Source: CBDCWQ01 sp965223435 (GTDB lineage: Bacteria; Myxococcota; Kuafuiibacteriia; Kuafuiibacteriales; Kuafuiibacteriaceae). Taken from it: a stretch of 64,000 nucleotides of DNA. The translations under genes and the position numbers were made by a program. How positions within the stretch are numbered: position 1 is the stretch's first letter; each line of letters opens with the position of its first letter. The stretch is from NCBI GenBank assembly GCA_965223435.1, contig CBDCWQ010000020.1, positions 992,001-1,056,000 of the forward strand, written 5' to 3'. Positions 17,244 to 26,402 of the stretch are shown here, one piece after another. The notes under the pieces were generated by a model. That model saw only the letters and a program-made list of their open reading frames with translations, did not search any database and was not told the DNA's origin.

Positions 17244-18354
17244 CCGCACCGCGAGGCTCGGTTTTGCCTTGGGGCGTGGTGGCACGCTTTGGGCCGCAAA
17301 TTGTCGGCTCACACCACTTGGGGCCCCGCGGTTCTCACTTTTTGTCCTCTTGGCGGCGGCTTCTTTCGTGGCGTTCGGGTGCAAATCCCGGTCCGAAGAC
17401 GGTCCTTACGTGTGCCTCGCCAAGTCCGGTGATGTTCGTTTTCATCGTCAAGCGCAAACGGTGTGGATTCCGGTGGCCGTCGGCATGGGGTTTAAGGCAG
17501 GAACCTGGGTTCAAACCGCCGACGACGGTACCGCTGAGATTCGGGTGCCTCCCGATGAGCGCATGAGACTTGAACCCAACACCGTGGTCATTCTTGGCGA
17601 GTCCAGTCGTGATGAGGACGCCCAGATGGTCAAAGTGGTGGTCAAGCGGGGCCGTGCAAGGATCCAAAAACCCTCGGGCCGAAGTCGCACGGTGTTGCCC
17701 GCAGCCAAGGCGGCTTTGCTGCCCGTCAAAAAGCCACCAGAGCCGCCGATGGCGCCGAAGCTTGCCATGCCCGAAAACAGATTTCGCGTGGCTCAGGGCA
17801 CACCGATCTCGCTTCAATGGGCGCCTGCCCCCGAACCCGGGACACGCTACGAGCTTGAGATCGCCCAAGATGCCGGGTTTACGGCGTATGTCGTGCAAAA
17901 AAGTCTCGGAGAAGCGAAGTGGGTTTTTGGCACTGATGCACCCGGTCGGTTTTACTGGCGGGTACGCAGCGTTTCTAAAGACGGCGTCCGATCGCCTTTT
18001 AGTGGCGTCCGGGTTTTTCAACAGATTGAGGAATTTCTTTTGTCACCGGACGATGCGTCCCGGGTCAAAGTTCCGGGGCGGAGCGCCCGTGTGAAGTTTT
18101 CTTGGCGTCCGAAGGCAGGTGCCCTGGGGTACGACTTGGTGCTCGCACGCGACCCCGAGCTTCTTGAGCGTTCCGTCGTTCGCCGGAGCACCGACGCCCA
18201 TAGCCTCACCCTCAAAAACCTTCGGCGGGGCACATACTACTGGGGTGTGTTTACCAAAAAAGATCGCGAGGCTCTTTTTGCCAAACCACGAAAGTTGATC
18301 ATCGAGCGCCGGGGCCGAGGCATGCGGCTTCCCCGAAAACTACGTTGGCGCTAG
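17212..18354 (+). CDS. FecR-domain lipoprotein with fibronectin-like modules
   Basis: A 380-residue extracytoplasmic protein. A long N-terminal part leads into a hydrophobic segment ending ASFVAFGC (lipobox). A FecR-type domain follows: SGDVRFHRQAQTVWIPVAVGMGFKAGTWVQT, DGTAEIR and the Arg-rich TVVILGESS strand. The second half has two fibronectin-like segments (RYELEIAQDAGFTAYVVQ and GYDLVLARDPELLERSV). Its ATG overlaps the last 32 bases of the kinase-PilZ gene, so it is cotranslated and likely acts as a periplasmic or peptidoglycan-facing partner of that kinase. Its stop codon touches the inverted repeat at 18354. Confidence 0.85.
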   Translation: MRRSGFVPRPDRTARLGFALGRGGTLWAANCRLTPLGAPRFSLFVLLAAASFVAFGCKSRSEDGPYVCLAKSGDVRFHRQAQTVWIPVAVGMGFKAGTWVQTADDGTAEIRVPPDERMRLEPNTVVILGESSRDEDAQMVKVVVKRGRARIQKPSGRSRTVLPAAKAALLPVKKPPEPPMAPKLAMPENRFRVAQGTPISLQWAPAPEPGTRYELEIAQDAGFTAYVVQKSLGEAKWVFGTDAPGRFYWRVRSVSKDGVRSPFSGVRVFQQIEEFLLSPDDASRVKVPGRSARVKFSWRPKAGALGYDLVLARDPELLERSVVRRSTDAHSLTLKNLRRGTYYWGVFTKKDREALFAKPRKLIIERRGRGMRLPRKLRWR

Positions 18355-18390
18355 TTCCGGCCTACAATAGATAAGATCCGACTTGCCCGG
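18354..18390 (+). repeat. Left arm of a 37-bp inverted repeat
   Basis: This arm begins with the last base of the FecR gene stop codon. Its reverse complement matches 19736-19772 at 35 of 37 positions. Together the arms enclose the hexamer array and the later IS3 insertion. Removing the IS3 and one copy of CGAT leaves a palindromic element of about 159 bases between two convergent operons. It may be a mobile palindromic element or a very long bidirectional terminator. Confidence 0.9.
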
Positions 18391-18466
18391 TCCCGGTCCT
18401 GGTCCCGGTCCTGGTCCTGGTCCCGGTCCTGGTCCCGGTCCTGGTCCCGGTCCTGGTCCCGGTCCC
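18389..18466 (+). repeat. Thirteen tandem GGTCCY hexamers
   Basis: An uninterrupted run of 13 hexamers, GGTCCC or GGTCCT, mostly alternating. On the other strand it could encode Gly-Pro repeats, but there is no supported gene. It lies in the loop between the arms of the 37-bp inverted repeat. Copy number is probably variable between strains. Confidence 0.9.
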
Positions 18467-18530
18467 GATTGGCCCTCCTCAGAAAAGTAGACACTTAATC
18501 GGAGGCCTTTCCTCCAGGAGAGTGTACAAG

Positions 18531-18833
18531 ATGGCCCGAAGCCGCGGGAAAACACGAAGATTTACATCAGATTTTAAGGCCCAAGCCGTTGAGCTCGTAA
18601 GAGAAAGTGACAAGACGCTTAAGGCGATCGCACAAGAGCTTGGCATAGGGCATACAACCCTGTGGAAATGGTGGACGATGGCAGAAGGAAAAGAGACTGC
18701 GACTGAGGTCGTAGGCGAGGTTGAGACCCCGGAAGAAGAACTCAAGCGTTTGCGTAAAGAGGTCCGCGAGCTTCAAATGGAGAAGGAAATTCTAAAAAAA
18801 GCCGCGGCCTTCTTTGCCAAGGAAAGTCAGTGA
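18531..18833 (+). CDS. IS3 transposase OrfA (helix-turn-helix)
   Basis: A 100-residue basic DNA-binding protein. The RRFTSDFKAQAVELV opening and TLKAIAQELGIGHTTLWKWW helix-turn-helix are typical of IS3 OrfA (HTH_8-like), followed by a leucine-zipper segment (EEELKRLRKEVRELQMEKEIL) that multimerises OrfA and OrfAB. ATG 18531 has AGGAG about ten bases upstream; a GTG at 18522 is also possible. Its end overlaps orfB by four bases, in the -1 frame, where programmed frameshifting normally makes the fused transposase. Confidence 0.92.
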   Translation: MARSRGKTRRFTSDFKAQAVELVRESDKTLKAIAQELGIGHTTLWKWWTMAEGKETATEVVGEVETPEEELKRLRKEVRELQMEKEILKKAAAFFAKESQ

Positions 18834-19696
18834 AATACCGATTTATCCAGGTGGAGAAGGCCTGCTATCCAGTCAATCTTTTGTGTCGAGTGCTCGAGGT
18901 CTCTCGAAGCGGTTACTACAAGTGGTTGAAGCACCAACCTTCAGCGCGATCCCATGAAAACAGGCAACTCATGAAACGCATCCGTCAGGCCTTTACAGAG
19001 AATCGTGGCGTTTATGGCAGTCCCCGAATTCATCGCGTACTCCGGGCGCAGGGTGTCCAAGTGAGCCGGCCTCGGGTGGAGCGAATGATGCGTAAAGACG
19101 CCCTCAGAGCTAAGAAGAGACGGTCATTTCGGAAGACGACTCAGTCCAATCATAATCTTCGGAGGGCTCCCAATATCCTTAATCGAGAGTTTATCCGAAA
19201 GCAGTGCAATGAGGTTTGGGCGTCGGATATTACTTATCTCCGGACCCACCAAGGGTGGCTCTATCTTTGTGTTATTCTGGACCTCTATTCTCGGCGCGTT
19301 GTAGGCTGGTGCGTGGCCGAACATCTTGGTGAAGATCTAGCGATAGATGCCCTTTCTATGGCACTCACGCACCGAGGAGAAGCTCCGAGGCTTTTCCACA
19401 GTGACCAAGGCGTTTAATATGCCTCACATGCTTTTCGGCGCACTCTCAAACTGCACGGGATAGAACAAAGCATGAGTCGAAGGGGAAATTGCTGGGACAA
19501 CGCCCCGGTGGAGAGCTTCTTCGATTCACTGAAGACGGAACTGCTCCCAGACAAACTCTGGAACAGTCATCAGCGAGTAAAATCCGCCCTATTTGAATAC
19601 ATCGAGATTTTCTACAACCGTCAGCGCTTGCATTCCACACTCGACTACATGTCACCGGTGGAGTACGAGCTAGGAGACATGAAGAAAGCAGCGTAA
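18830..19696 (+). pseudogene. IS3 transposase OrfB with premature TAA
   Basis: Reads as a complete 288-codon IS3 OrfB (rve integrase core) interrupted by one in-frame TAA at 19415-19417. The DDE residues are in WASDITYL, FHSDQGV and APVESFF; the stop falls two codons after FHSDQG, where related transposases have glutamine (CAA or CAG), so a single C-to-T change explains it. The frame resumes without shift (YASHAFRRTLKLHG) to the end. The insertion sequence is therefore probably not self-mobile unless the stop is suppressed. Confidence 0.9.
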
Positions 19697-19735
19697 CCCG
19701 TGTCTACTTTTCTGTAGGAAGCTCACGATAGCTTA

Positions 19736-19772
19736 CCGGGCAAGTCGGATCTTATCTATTGTGCGCCGGAAC
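19736..19772 (+). repeat. Right arm of the 37-bp inverted repeat
   Basis: Matches the reverse complement of 18354-18390 at 35 of 37 positions (two mismatches near the outer end, AG versus GC). It lies 79 bases beyond the 3' end of the minus-strand kinase gene, so both convergent operons run toward this structure. Confidence 0.9.
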
Positions 19773-19851
19773 CAGCAGAGCGTGCCCGCTTGTGTTTGCA
19801 AAATGTCCCAGGCGCGATCATCCCGGAAGGTGGTGTTGTTCGACTAAAGCT

Positions 19852-21822
19852 TCAAGGGGTTTGTTGTCCGGCGATGGTTGAGCTTTTGGCCTCGGTTTGT
19901 TTGGTCAACCGCTCGAGCGCGCTGTCGAGGGGATCGGGCCCATCGCTTTTTTTGCGGCGGCTTGGCCCTGATGGGCGCCGCTTCCGCGGGGCAGACAAAG
20001 CGTGTTTCGTGGCCTCTTTTTCAAGTTTGGTGATTTCTTGAGCGAGGCTTTTAGGCTCGAGTCCCTGGCTTGATGAGGCGCCCAAGCGCGCGTCAATCTC
20101 GCGATGTCGACGTTTGAGTTCCGTCGTGGTTTTGTGTTTCGAGGCGCTGCGGTTGAGGGCCTTTTGCACGCGGGCCAGCTTGGCGACGAGGAAGTCTCGG
20201 TTCACATCGATGTTGTCGATGGCCTCGATAAGGGTGACGTAGGACTCCTGAAGACGATCGGCGGGAGGCGGGCTTTTGGGTTTATAAGAACGCCACTGGC
20301 GGGCCGGTTGACTGTCGGCTTCGAGCAGATCCGTCCAGCTTAGGCCTTTTTCTTTGAGGCGGGCGTGGATGTCTTGGGACATGGTCTCTAGGCTTGGGGG
20401 CGGGTCTTGGGGGGCGTCCTCCTTCGGGGCGCTGGGCTCGTTGTCTTTTTGCGGGGACAAAGAAGGGGTTTCTTTTGGAGGCTCTTTCGTTTTGGCTGGA
20501 ATCGTTGTTTGGGGCGGCCCAGAATCTTTGGCCGCGGTTGGTTCGATTGTTCGTGGCGTTTTTTGGGGCGTAGGGGGGGCGGTTTGCTCGATCTCAGGCG
20601 GCACGTCCAGTTCGACAACCTTAATGCTGGTAGGGGCGCGAAAGCCCGTGTAGATGATGGCCGGCACCAAAAGGATCAAGATGCCGGCAGCCACCAGCCA
20701 TGGGGTCTTGCTGGCTTGTGTGCCATTTGGATGGCGCGCGCTGGGACGCGAGTCATGAAGCGCTGGCCCCGAAGACAAAGGGTCTCTGTCGGTCGCCAAC
20801 GGAATGGCCAAAGGCTCGGGTTCTGCGTTGTCGAAAGACCACTTATCGGGATCGGACACCGCTCGGGGCGGTGCTCGGAACGTGCCGTCGGTGCGTTTGG
20901 TGGGTTCTATATTGAGTTCGTCGATTCGCCGAATCACCTCTTGGGCCGTCTGCGGCCGCTCGAGGGGGTCTCGAGCCAAAAGCTCCATCACGAGGTTCGT
21001 TAGGCCACTGTGTTCGTCGGCCGGACGCTTGGGCATTTCCGCCAGCTTTTGCGCGGTGATGGTGTTGAGGTCTCCGGTGAAAGGCGGGCTGCTCGTCAGC
21101 AGCTCATAGAGGACCACGCCAAGGGAGTAGAGGTCTGAGCGCGCGTCGACCTCGCGCCCGGAGACTTGTTCAGGCGACATGTAACTGGGGGTGCCGAAGA
21201 GCTGTCCCCGCGCAGTCAGTTGCGACTGCTCCATCGGTTGCTCTAGGAGTCGTACCAGTCCGAAATCCAAGATCTTGGCGATGTCGTTTTTTCCGTCGTC
21301 CGCCATCATGACGTTCATGGGCTTCAGGTCTCTGTGGATGAAGCCCTTGGCATGGGCCGCTCCGAGGCCGGCCGCGATTTGGCGGGTGACTTGCGCGGCG
21401 CGGTAGGGCGAAAAAGCCCCTTCGGTGTGGAGCATTTCCGCGAGGGACTGACCTTTCAAGAGCTCCAAGGCCATGAACAGAACCCCTTCGGGGGTTTGTC
21501 CAAAATCTTCAACGCGCACGATGTTTTCGTGCTGCATTTCGCTGATGGCTTGCGCTTCTCGGTGGAAGCGTTTGGCGATGGCCTTGTCTGAGGCCAGGTC
21601 ACCGTAAAGAATCTTGAGGGCGCAGGCCTTCTCGATGAACAGGTGGGTTGCCTCGTAGACCCGTGCGGTTCCGCCCGCCCCCAGCAGTCGGACGATGCGG
21701 TAGCGGTCGATGGTGTTGCCGATCATGGGATCTTGGGTCTGCTCGACCAGGGGCTGGCCATCGAGTCCGCAGAAGCTGATGTCGCGGACGTAGACGGATC
21801 CGCATGTAGGACACATCCGCAT
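19852..21822 (-). CDS. Serine/threonine protein kinase with N-terminal zinc ribbon
   Basis: About 656 residues. The N-terminus has a zinc-ribbon-like MRMCPTCGSVYVRDISFCG with Cys4, Cys7 and Cys18. The kinase domain (about 40-300) is intact: GAGGTARVY loop, ALK Lys70, HRDLKPMNV, DFGLVR and GTPSYMSPEQ. Then a linker, one transmembrane helix (WLVAAGILILLVPAIIYTGF) and an extracytoplasmic Pro/Thr/Lys-rich region with a helical C-terminus. ATG at 21822 chosen; a GTG at 21843 is the longer option. It is the downstream gene of a minus-strand pair with the coiled-coil lipoprotein, 165 bases apart. Confidence 0.92.
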   Translation of the reverse strand: MRMCPTCGSVYVRDISFCGLDGQPLVEQTQDPMIGNTIDRYRIVRLLGAGGTARVYEATHLFIEKACALKILYGDLASDKAIAKRFHREAQAISEMQHENIVRVEDFGQTPEGVLFMALELLKGQSLAEMLHTEGAFSPYRAAQVTRQIAAGLGAAHAKGFIHRDLKPMNVMMADDGKNDIAKILDFGLVRLLEQPMEQSQLTARGQLFGTPSYMSPEQVSGREVDARSDLYSLGVVLYELLTSSPPFTGDLNTITAQKLAEMPKRPADEHSGLTNLVMELLARDPLERPQTAQEVIRRIDELNIEPTKRTDGTFRAPPRAVSDPDKWSFDNAEPEPLAIPLATDRDPLSSGPALHDSRPSARHPNGTQASKTPWLVAAGILILLVPAIIYTGFRAPTSIKVVELDVPPEIEQTAPPTPQKTPRTIEPTAAKDSGPPQTTIPAKTKEPPKETPSLSPQKDNEPSAPKEDAPQDPPPSLETMSQDIHARLKEKGLSWTDLLEADSQPARQWRSYKPKSPPPADRLQESYVTLIEAIDNIDVNRDFLVAKLARVQKALNRSASKHKTTTELKRRHREIDARLGASSSQGLEPKSLAQEITKLEKEATKHALSAPRKRRPSGPSRRKKSDGPDPLDSALERLTKQTEAKSSTIAGQQTP

Positions 21823-21987
21823 GGGACTCTCTTGAGTTAACACGGCCTTGGTTTCTCAGACGAGGCCCGGTACGGCGTCGTTCGCGAAAATTGGGCCAAT
21901 TCCCTTTCGAGGTACCGGCGAACCGGGGCCTGTGGAGGTGGTATCAGGGCAAATCCGGGGTGGGCCATCGGCGACACGCGCCTGAGC

Positions 21988-24444
21988 TTAGATGCCTGCC
22001 ATTTTCTTTTTGGTCGTCTTGGCACTTTTTCGGCAGAGGGAGACGATTTTTTTGAAGGACTTTTGTTGGCCATCGATCGGAACCCGCGTGTTTTTGAGAT
22101 CCGGGTGTTTTTGGACAAACCGGGCACCGTAGTTGGCACACGATCGAAACTGGGCAAGGGCTTCGGATAGGGCGGCCCGCCGGCGATGGGGGGCGCCGAG
22201 ATTCTCGCCTCGCTCGAGGAGGTCTCGGCCCTTCCTGAAGGGTTCGATGGAGTTTTTGTAGAAGGTCAGACTGTTTTTGATTTTGAGATTTTTCTTGTTG
22301 AGCGTGCGTACCCGTTTTCGGCAGGCCGTGAGAATGTCTTTTGCCCGGACTTGGCGCTCGCCGAGATGCAGTTTTTGCCTTGCGATTTTGGGCCGCCGGG
22401 CGATGAACTTCGCCGCACTTTTTTGACACATGCGGATTTTGTCGAGGGCTTGCGCCAGGAGTTGGTGTTTTTGGGAGAGGTTCTCAACCGTTTTGGCTTT
22501 GCGGATGAGATTCATGCCCTCTTCAGCGGCCTGAAGGGGGGTTTCTCTGAAATTTGCCAACGCCTGGGCATCTTTGAGTCCTTCCGCAATTTTCTTTTGC
22601 CGTGCGCGGGTTTTGGCGGCCAAAGATCGGTAGCGCCGATCTTTGATCTCCAGTTCACGTCCGGTCCGAAGGGCTCGCCTGAGCTCTTTGGCGAGGTTCA
22701 TGGCTGCTGCGACTTCCTGGGTGGTGGCCTTGCCCGAAAGAGACTGCTTTTGTGCGCTCTCGAGTTGGCCAAGGAGGTCTTTGATCTCTTCTTTTTTGAG
22801 GACGATTCGTAGGTTTTGATGCCGGGCCCGGATGCGCTTTTTAACTTTTTGCAACCATTGACGAACCTTGCGTGCTTGCGCTCGGTACGTTTTCGACTTC
22901 GCTTCCATTTCATGACCATTCAGGAGGGCGGCCCGAACTTGCTTGATTTGCTGGTGTGCGCGGTCGAAGTCCCTTTTTTCTGCATCCTTTTCCTTGACCC
23001 GCGCGAGTGCGTCCTCCATTTGCTGCACTTCATCGTTAAGCTTTTGGGTCTGGGCGTCGGCCAGAAGGTTCGCTTGCCGGCTTTTGATTTCGGAGCGTGT
23101 ATTCTTGAGCGTCTTTTGGGCTTTGCTCAAGAAGGCCTCGAACGTGCTGCTTTTTTTCCTGAGCTGGGATGATTTGCGAATCAAGACCTCGGTCGATCGC
23201 ACCGCTGTTTTCAGTTCTTGGAAGTCCGCAGGTTGGGGCCCGGGCTCGCGAATACGCGCCTTTTTTTCATTCACGCGTTCGAGTGCGGCCTCGATTTCTT
23301 GCTGCTTTTCCAAAATCACGAGCTCTACACGCTGCTTTCGAATCTGATGCCGCGCCCTTAGGAGTTCACTCCGGCAAGCAAGAAGATATTGGGCAAAGCG
23401 TTTGCTCTCGGTTCCGAGGCGCTTCACTCTGCTCAGCGTTTTTTCGAGTGTGTCGCCCGTTTTCTGGGCCTCGTCGAGCTCTTCGGGTGTGGGGTCTTGA
23501 ACCGCGTTTTGTTTCAATGCGGAGCGAAGCTCGGCTCTCAGGGCATCGATTTCGTGTCGCGCCGTTTGCAGCCTATAGGTTTGATGTCGACTCGCGATCG
23601 CATTTTTCGTCTTTCGGAGTCGTTTTCGATAAAGCATAGCGGCTTTCTTGTAAGCCGGATCCCGACTTTCGAGGTCTCTACCCTTTTCTATGGTTTTTGA
23701 GGTCGCGCGCAGCTTGGACGCGGCCTGTTCAAATTGGTGTTGGTCGGTGTTTTTTTGTTTGAGGGCGCGGGCCGTTTCATCGAGCATCGAAAATGAAAGC
23801 TCTATCTCGTTCTTTCGTCGTTTGACCAAGACTTGGAGTCGCTCTTTTCTTATCCAGACCCCATCCTTTTCCGTTTGCCGCCTCATAGCGCGCGCATAGC
23901 TGCCATACTGGGGGACCTTGGACTCCAGCTGCGCGTGCTCGTCGATGACGTGTTCCAGGGTGGTGAGCGCTTTTCGGGCTCGCCGAAATTCTTCGTCGCT
24001 CGGGTCCTTTTCCTTGAGTGCGCCCATGCTCTCTTGGAGTTCTCCTTGCGCCCATTCAATCTTTTCTTGCGCTTGTTCGAGTTCGGCTTGGAGCTTCCGT
24101 CTTCGAACCACCTCTTGCACACGCGGGAGGACCTTCCGAAGTTCGCGGTGGCGGTCCCGGATGACGTCGTCCTCCGGGTATTCTTTGAATCTGGGATCTT
24201 CAAAGATGGTCTCTGCTTGTTCGAGGGCCTGCTCGGCGCGCTGGGGTTCGAAGGCTCGCAGGGCCGCATCGGCTTGGTTGACGAACTGCTCGGCGTGGAG
24301 GCCGAGTTCGTCTACCGTCGCGGGTGGGGGTGCGGACGCGATGGGCACCGCCTTCTCAGGACCGCTGCGGCACGCTCCGGAAGCCAAAACCAAAAGCCCA
24401 GCCACGAGGGCGAACTTGACGAGCAGAGAGGAAAAAAGCGGCAT
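21988..24444 (-). CDS. Large coiled-coil lipoprotein
   Basis: An 818-residue protein. Starting at ATG 24444 it has a signal peptide ending LLVLASGAC (lipobox). The rest is almost entirely charged alpha-helix rich in Lys, Arg, Glu, Ala and Gln with irregular repeats of about 75-85 residues, each with a helix, a K/R-rich step and phrases such as RRARKALTTLEHV and ELKTAVRSTEVLIRKSS. This implies a long periplasmic coiled-coil or spectrin-like rod. I recognise no named family. Its position upstream of a transmembrane kinase suggests a functional link, which is inference. Confidence 0.75.
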   Translation of the reverse strand: MPLFSSLLVKFALVAGLLVLASGACRSGPEKAVPIASAPPPATVDELGLHAEQFVNQADAALRAFEPQRAEQALEQAETIFEDPRFKEYPEDDVIRDRHRELRKVLPRVQEVVRRRKLQAELEQAQEKIEWAQGELQESMGALKEKDPSDEEFRRARKALTTLEHVIDEHAQLESKVPQYGSYARAMRRQTEKDGVWIRKERLQVLVKRRKNEIELSFSMLDETARALKQKNTDQHQFEQAASKLRATSKTIEKGRDLESRDPAYKKAAMLYRKRLRKTKNAIASRHQTYRLQTARHEIDALRAELRSALKQNAVQDPTPEELDEAQKTGDTLEKTLSRVKRLGTESKRFAQYLLACRSELLRARHQIRKQRVELVILEKQQEIEAALERVNEKKARIREPGPQPADFQELKTAVRSTEVLIRKSSQLRKKSSTFEAFLSKAQKTLKNTRSEIKSRQANLLADAQTQKLNDEVQQMEDALARVKEKDAEKRDFDRAHQQIKQVRAALLNGHEMEAKSKTYRAQARKVRQWLQKVKKRIRARHQNLRIVLKKEEIKDLLGQLESAQKQSLSGKATTQEVAAAMNLAKELRRALRTGRELEIKDRRYRSLAAKTRARQKKIAEGLKDAQALANFRETPLQAAEEGMNLIRKAKTVENLSQKHQLLAQALDKIRMCQKSAAKFIARRPKIARQKLHLGERQVRAKDILTACRKRVRTLNKKNLKIKNSLTFYKNSIEPFRKGRDLLERGENLGAPHRRRAALSEALAQFRSCANYGARFVQKHPDLKNTRVPIDGQQKSFKKIVSLCRKSAKTTKKKMAGI

Positions 24445-24635
24445 CTTCGGACTGTACCGGAGCCCGGGATGGTGGCCAATGGCTGCGGCCAGCGGCCGAA
24501 ATGAGCGGCCGGGCAAGTGGTTTCACCGGTGAGGGATGCGCCCCGAGGGCATGTCGTCCCACCCTCTCGCACATCGCGACCCCGGTCCATGCGTGGCGTG
24601 GCGCCTCTCGTTTGGGGCCCTGCCCCCCGCTCGGT

Positions 24636-26402
24636 CTATTCTCCGTGGTACGCGTGGTCCCCGTGCCCTTCATGATCGTGCAGGCCCTCAAGCACCTCCG
24701 CCAAAAGGCTGCGTGGGCCGACGCGGATCAAGTGCCAGATGGTGATGAGCGCGAGGATGCTGAGGCACGCTGCGTCGAGAAGGGCGGATTCGTGGCTGGA
24801 TCTCTGTGGCGCCGATACACGGACATCGGCGACGGCCGTGAGGTTGATAAGAATCCCGGTCGCGATACTGAGTGCGGGGACGAAAGCTGCGAAGAAAAGC
24901 GCCGCCTTCTTTCCGTGGAGTCTTTTCATGATCAACACGGTGGTCAGATTGGTGGCGGGGCCGGTGATCAAAAAGGCAATCGCCGCACCGGGGGAAAGAC
25001 CTTTGAACAGGAGGACGGCCACAAAAGGCGTGGCTCCAGAGGCACAGACGTAGGCAGGGAAGCCAACAATGGCCATGATGGCGACGTCTAGGCCTTGTGG
25101 GAGGTCGACAAAAATGTTGGGTGCTAAGACCGGATCCAAGAGTGCGGCTACGCCCAGGCCGAGCAAGATCCACGGCATGGTGTGACGAAATAAAGGACCA
25201 AAACCGTAGCGAAGTCCTTCGACAAAAGACGCTGGGCCCACACGGACATGGGTGTTTTCGTGGTCGACATTGGGAGGGACGTATTTGGCCAGTACAATAC
25301 CGACCAAAAAAGCGATGACCGCAGCAACCAAGATTCTTGTGATCGCCAGCTCGGTACCAAGGAGCGCCATCGATAGAAGGAACGCATCGATGCCTACTTC
25401 CGGCGTCGCGACCAGAAAGGCAATCGCGGCCGCAGTCGGGGCCCCGGAACGCCATAGGCTTTGGTACACCGGCACGACACCACATGAACAAAGAGGCAGA
25501 GGCAGGCCAAAAATCATCCCTTTAAGGGCTTCGAGGGATGGATGCGGCGCCTTGAGCCAGCGGGTGCCGAGCGCCGGAAGCCACGCACAAAGGAGGCTTG
25601 CTCCCAAAAAGCCGAGGAGCAAGGGGCCGGAGCTTTCGAGGGCGAGCTGGATGAAGGTCTCGGTTGCGTTGTGGATGGTTTCTTGGCTCAGCGTTTCGTG
25701 GTCGTGTCCATGCCCTTGCTCAGAGAGGAACAAGAAAAAGAAAAGCCCTAAAAGTGCACCCAACCCGCCGGCCAGCCGGTCTTTTGGGTGGCCCGCAGAA
25801 TCGTGGCTCGAAGTTGGGGAAGGCTCAAACGCGATGTGAATGAGCATGCCCGCAACCAGAGCTTCGAAGTATCCCCAGACTCGGAAGTCAATAAGCGTCA
25901 GCGCCTGCTCACCTAGGGCAAAACCCAGCACCGTCGCCAATGCGACGGAGCCGAGCACCAACGATGCCCGAAGACGGGGCAAGCGGGTCCAGATGGCGAT
26001 GCCCACCGGGATTCGGTGAAGTACGATGCCGAGACTGAGGGGACTTTTTGGCCCCTCGTGCCCCATGACAGAACCGTCGAGAAGGGCGTGGACCGCCAGC
26101 CCCAACAGGCCGATGGTGGTGACCGCCTGGTGATGATGCCCGGGCCCTGACAGCCAACGCTCAAACAGGAGTGGCCAAACCACACCGATGAGCATGAAGC
26201 CCAGTGCCCAAAGGCCTGATACGCTGATGGCGTGGGGAAGAACAGCGGTGAAAACCAAACCCAACAGGCTGACGATGACAAAGCCGTCGATGGCCCATCC
26301 GGCGCTCGGAGCGCGTTTGGTGAGTGAGACGGCGGCGGGCCCGACAGCCAGAGCCAAGACGCCTCCGATGAGTCCCCCCATAGGCCGGGGGACCCATAGC
26401 AT
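24636..26402 (-). CDS. Fusion of ZIP-like metal transporter and DUF318/ArsP-type permease
   Basis: A 588-residue polytopic membrane protein. The N-terminal part (about 1-220) resembles a ZIP metal transporter: multiple helices and the metal-site motifs VHALLDGSVMG and LGIVLHRIPVGIAIW (HxxPxG). A His-rich loop (QGHGHDHET) follows. The C-terminal half (about 255-560) is a YraQ/DUF318 permease: GLPLPLCSCGVVPVYQSLWRSGAPTAAAIAF (the CSCG motif of ArsP and Cu/Zn permeases) and FPAYVCASGATPF. It is probably a divalent-metal or metalloid exporter; substrate unknown. Two repeated sequences lie over its start (26397-26431). Confidence 0.8.
   Translation of the reverse strand: MLWVPRPMGGLIGGVLALAVGPAAVSLTKRAPSAGWAIDGFVIVSLLGLVFTAVLPHAISVSGLWALGFMLIGVVWPLLFERWLSGPGHHHQAVTTIGLLGLAVHALLDGSVMGHEGPKSPLSLGIVLHRIPVGIAIWTRLPRLRASLVLGSVALATVLGFALGEQALTLIDFRVWGYFEALVAGMLIHIAFEPSPTSSHDSAGHPKDRLAGGLGALLGLFFFLFLSEQGHGHDHETLSQETIHNATETFIQLALESSGPLLLGFLGASLLCAWLPALGTRWLKAPHPSLEALKGMIFGLPLPLCSCGVVPVYQSLWRSGAPTAAAIAFLVATPEVGIDAFLLSMALLGTELAITRILVAAVIAFLVGIVLAKYVPPNVDHENTHVRVGPASFVEGLRYGFGPLFRHTMPWILLGLGVAALLDPVLAPNIFVDLPQGLDVAIMAIVGFPAYVCASGATPFVAVLLFKGLSPGAAIAFLITGPATNLTTVLIMKRLHGKKAALFFAAFVPALSIATGILINLTAVADVRVSAPQRSSHESALLDAACLSILALITIWHLIRVGPRSLLAEVLEGLHDHEGHGDHAYHGE

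Larger units (their letters stand above)
18470..19725 (+). mobile_element. IS3-family insertion sequence, 1256 bp
   Basis: Both ends are visible: left TGGCCCTCCT followed by CAGAAAAGTAGACAC (to 18494) and right GTGTCTACTTTTCTG (19700-19714) followed by TAGGAAGCTCA ending at 19725. The inner 15 bases match perfectly as an inverted repeat, the outer part imperfectly. The element is flanked by CGAT at 18466-18469 and 19726-19729, a 4-bp target duplication. It holds orfA and orfB in the usual -1 overlapping arrangement. It lies inside the palindromic hexamer element. Confidence 0.92.

Noticed and set aside
18389..18466. Hexamer array considered as a CRISPR-like repeat
   Set aside because: Units are six bases with no spacers, and no cas genes occur; it is a simple tandem repeat.
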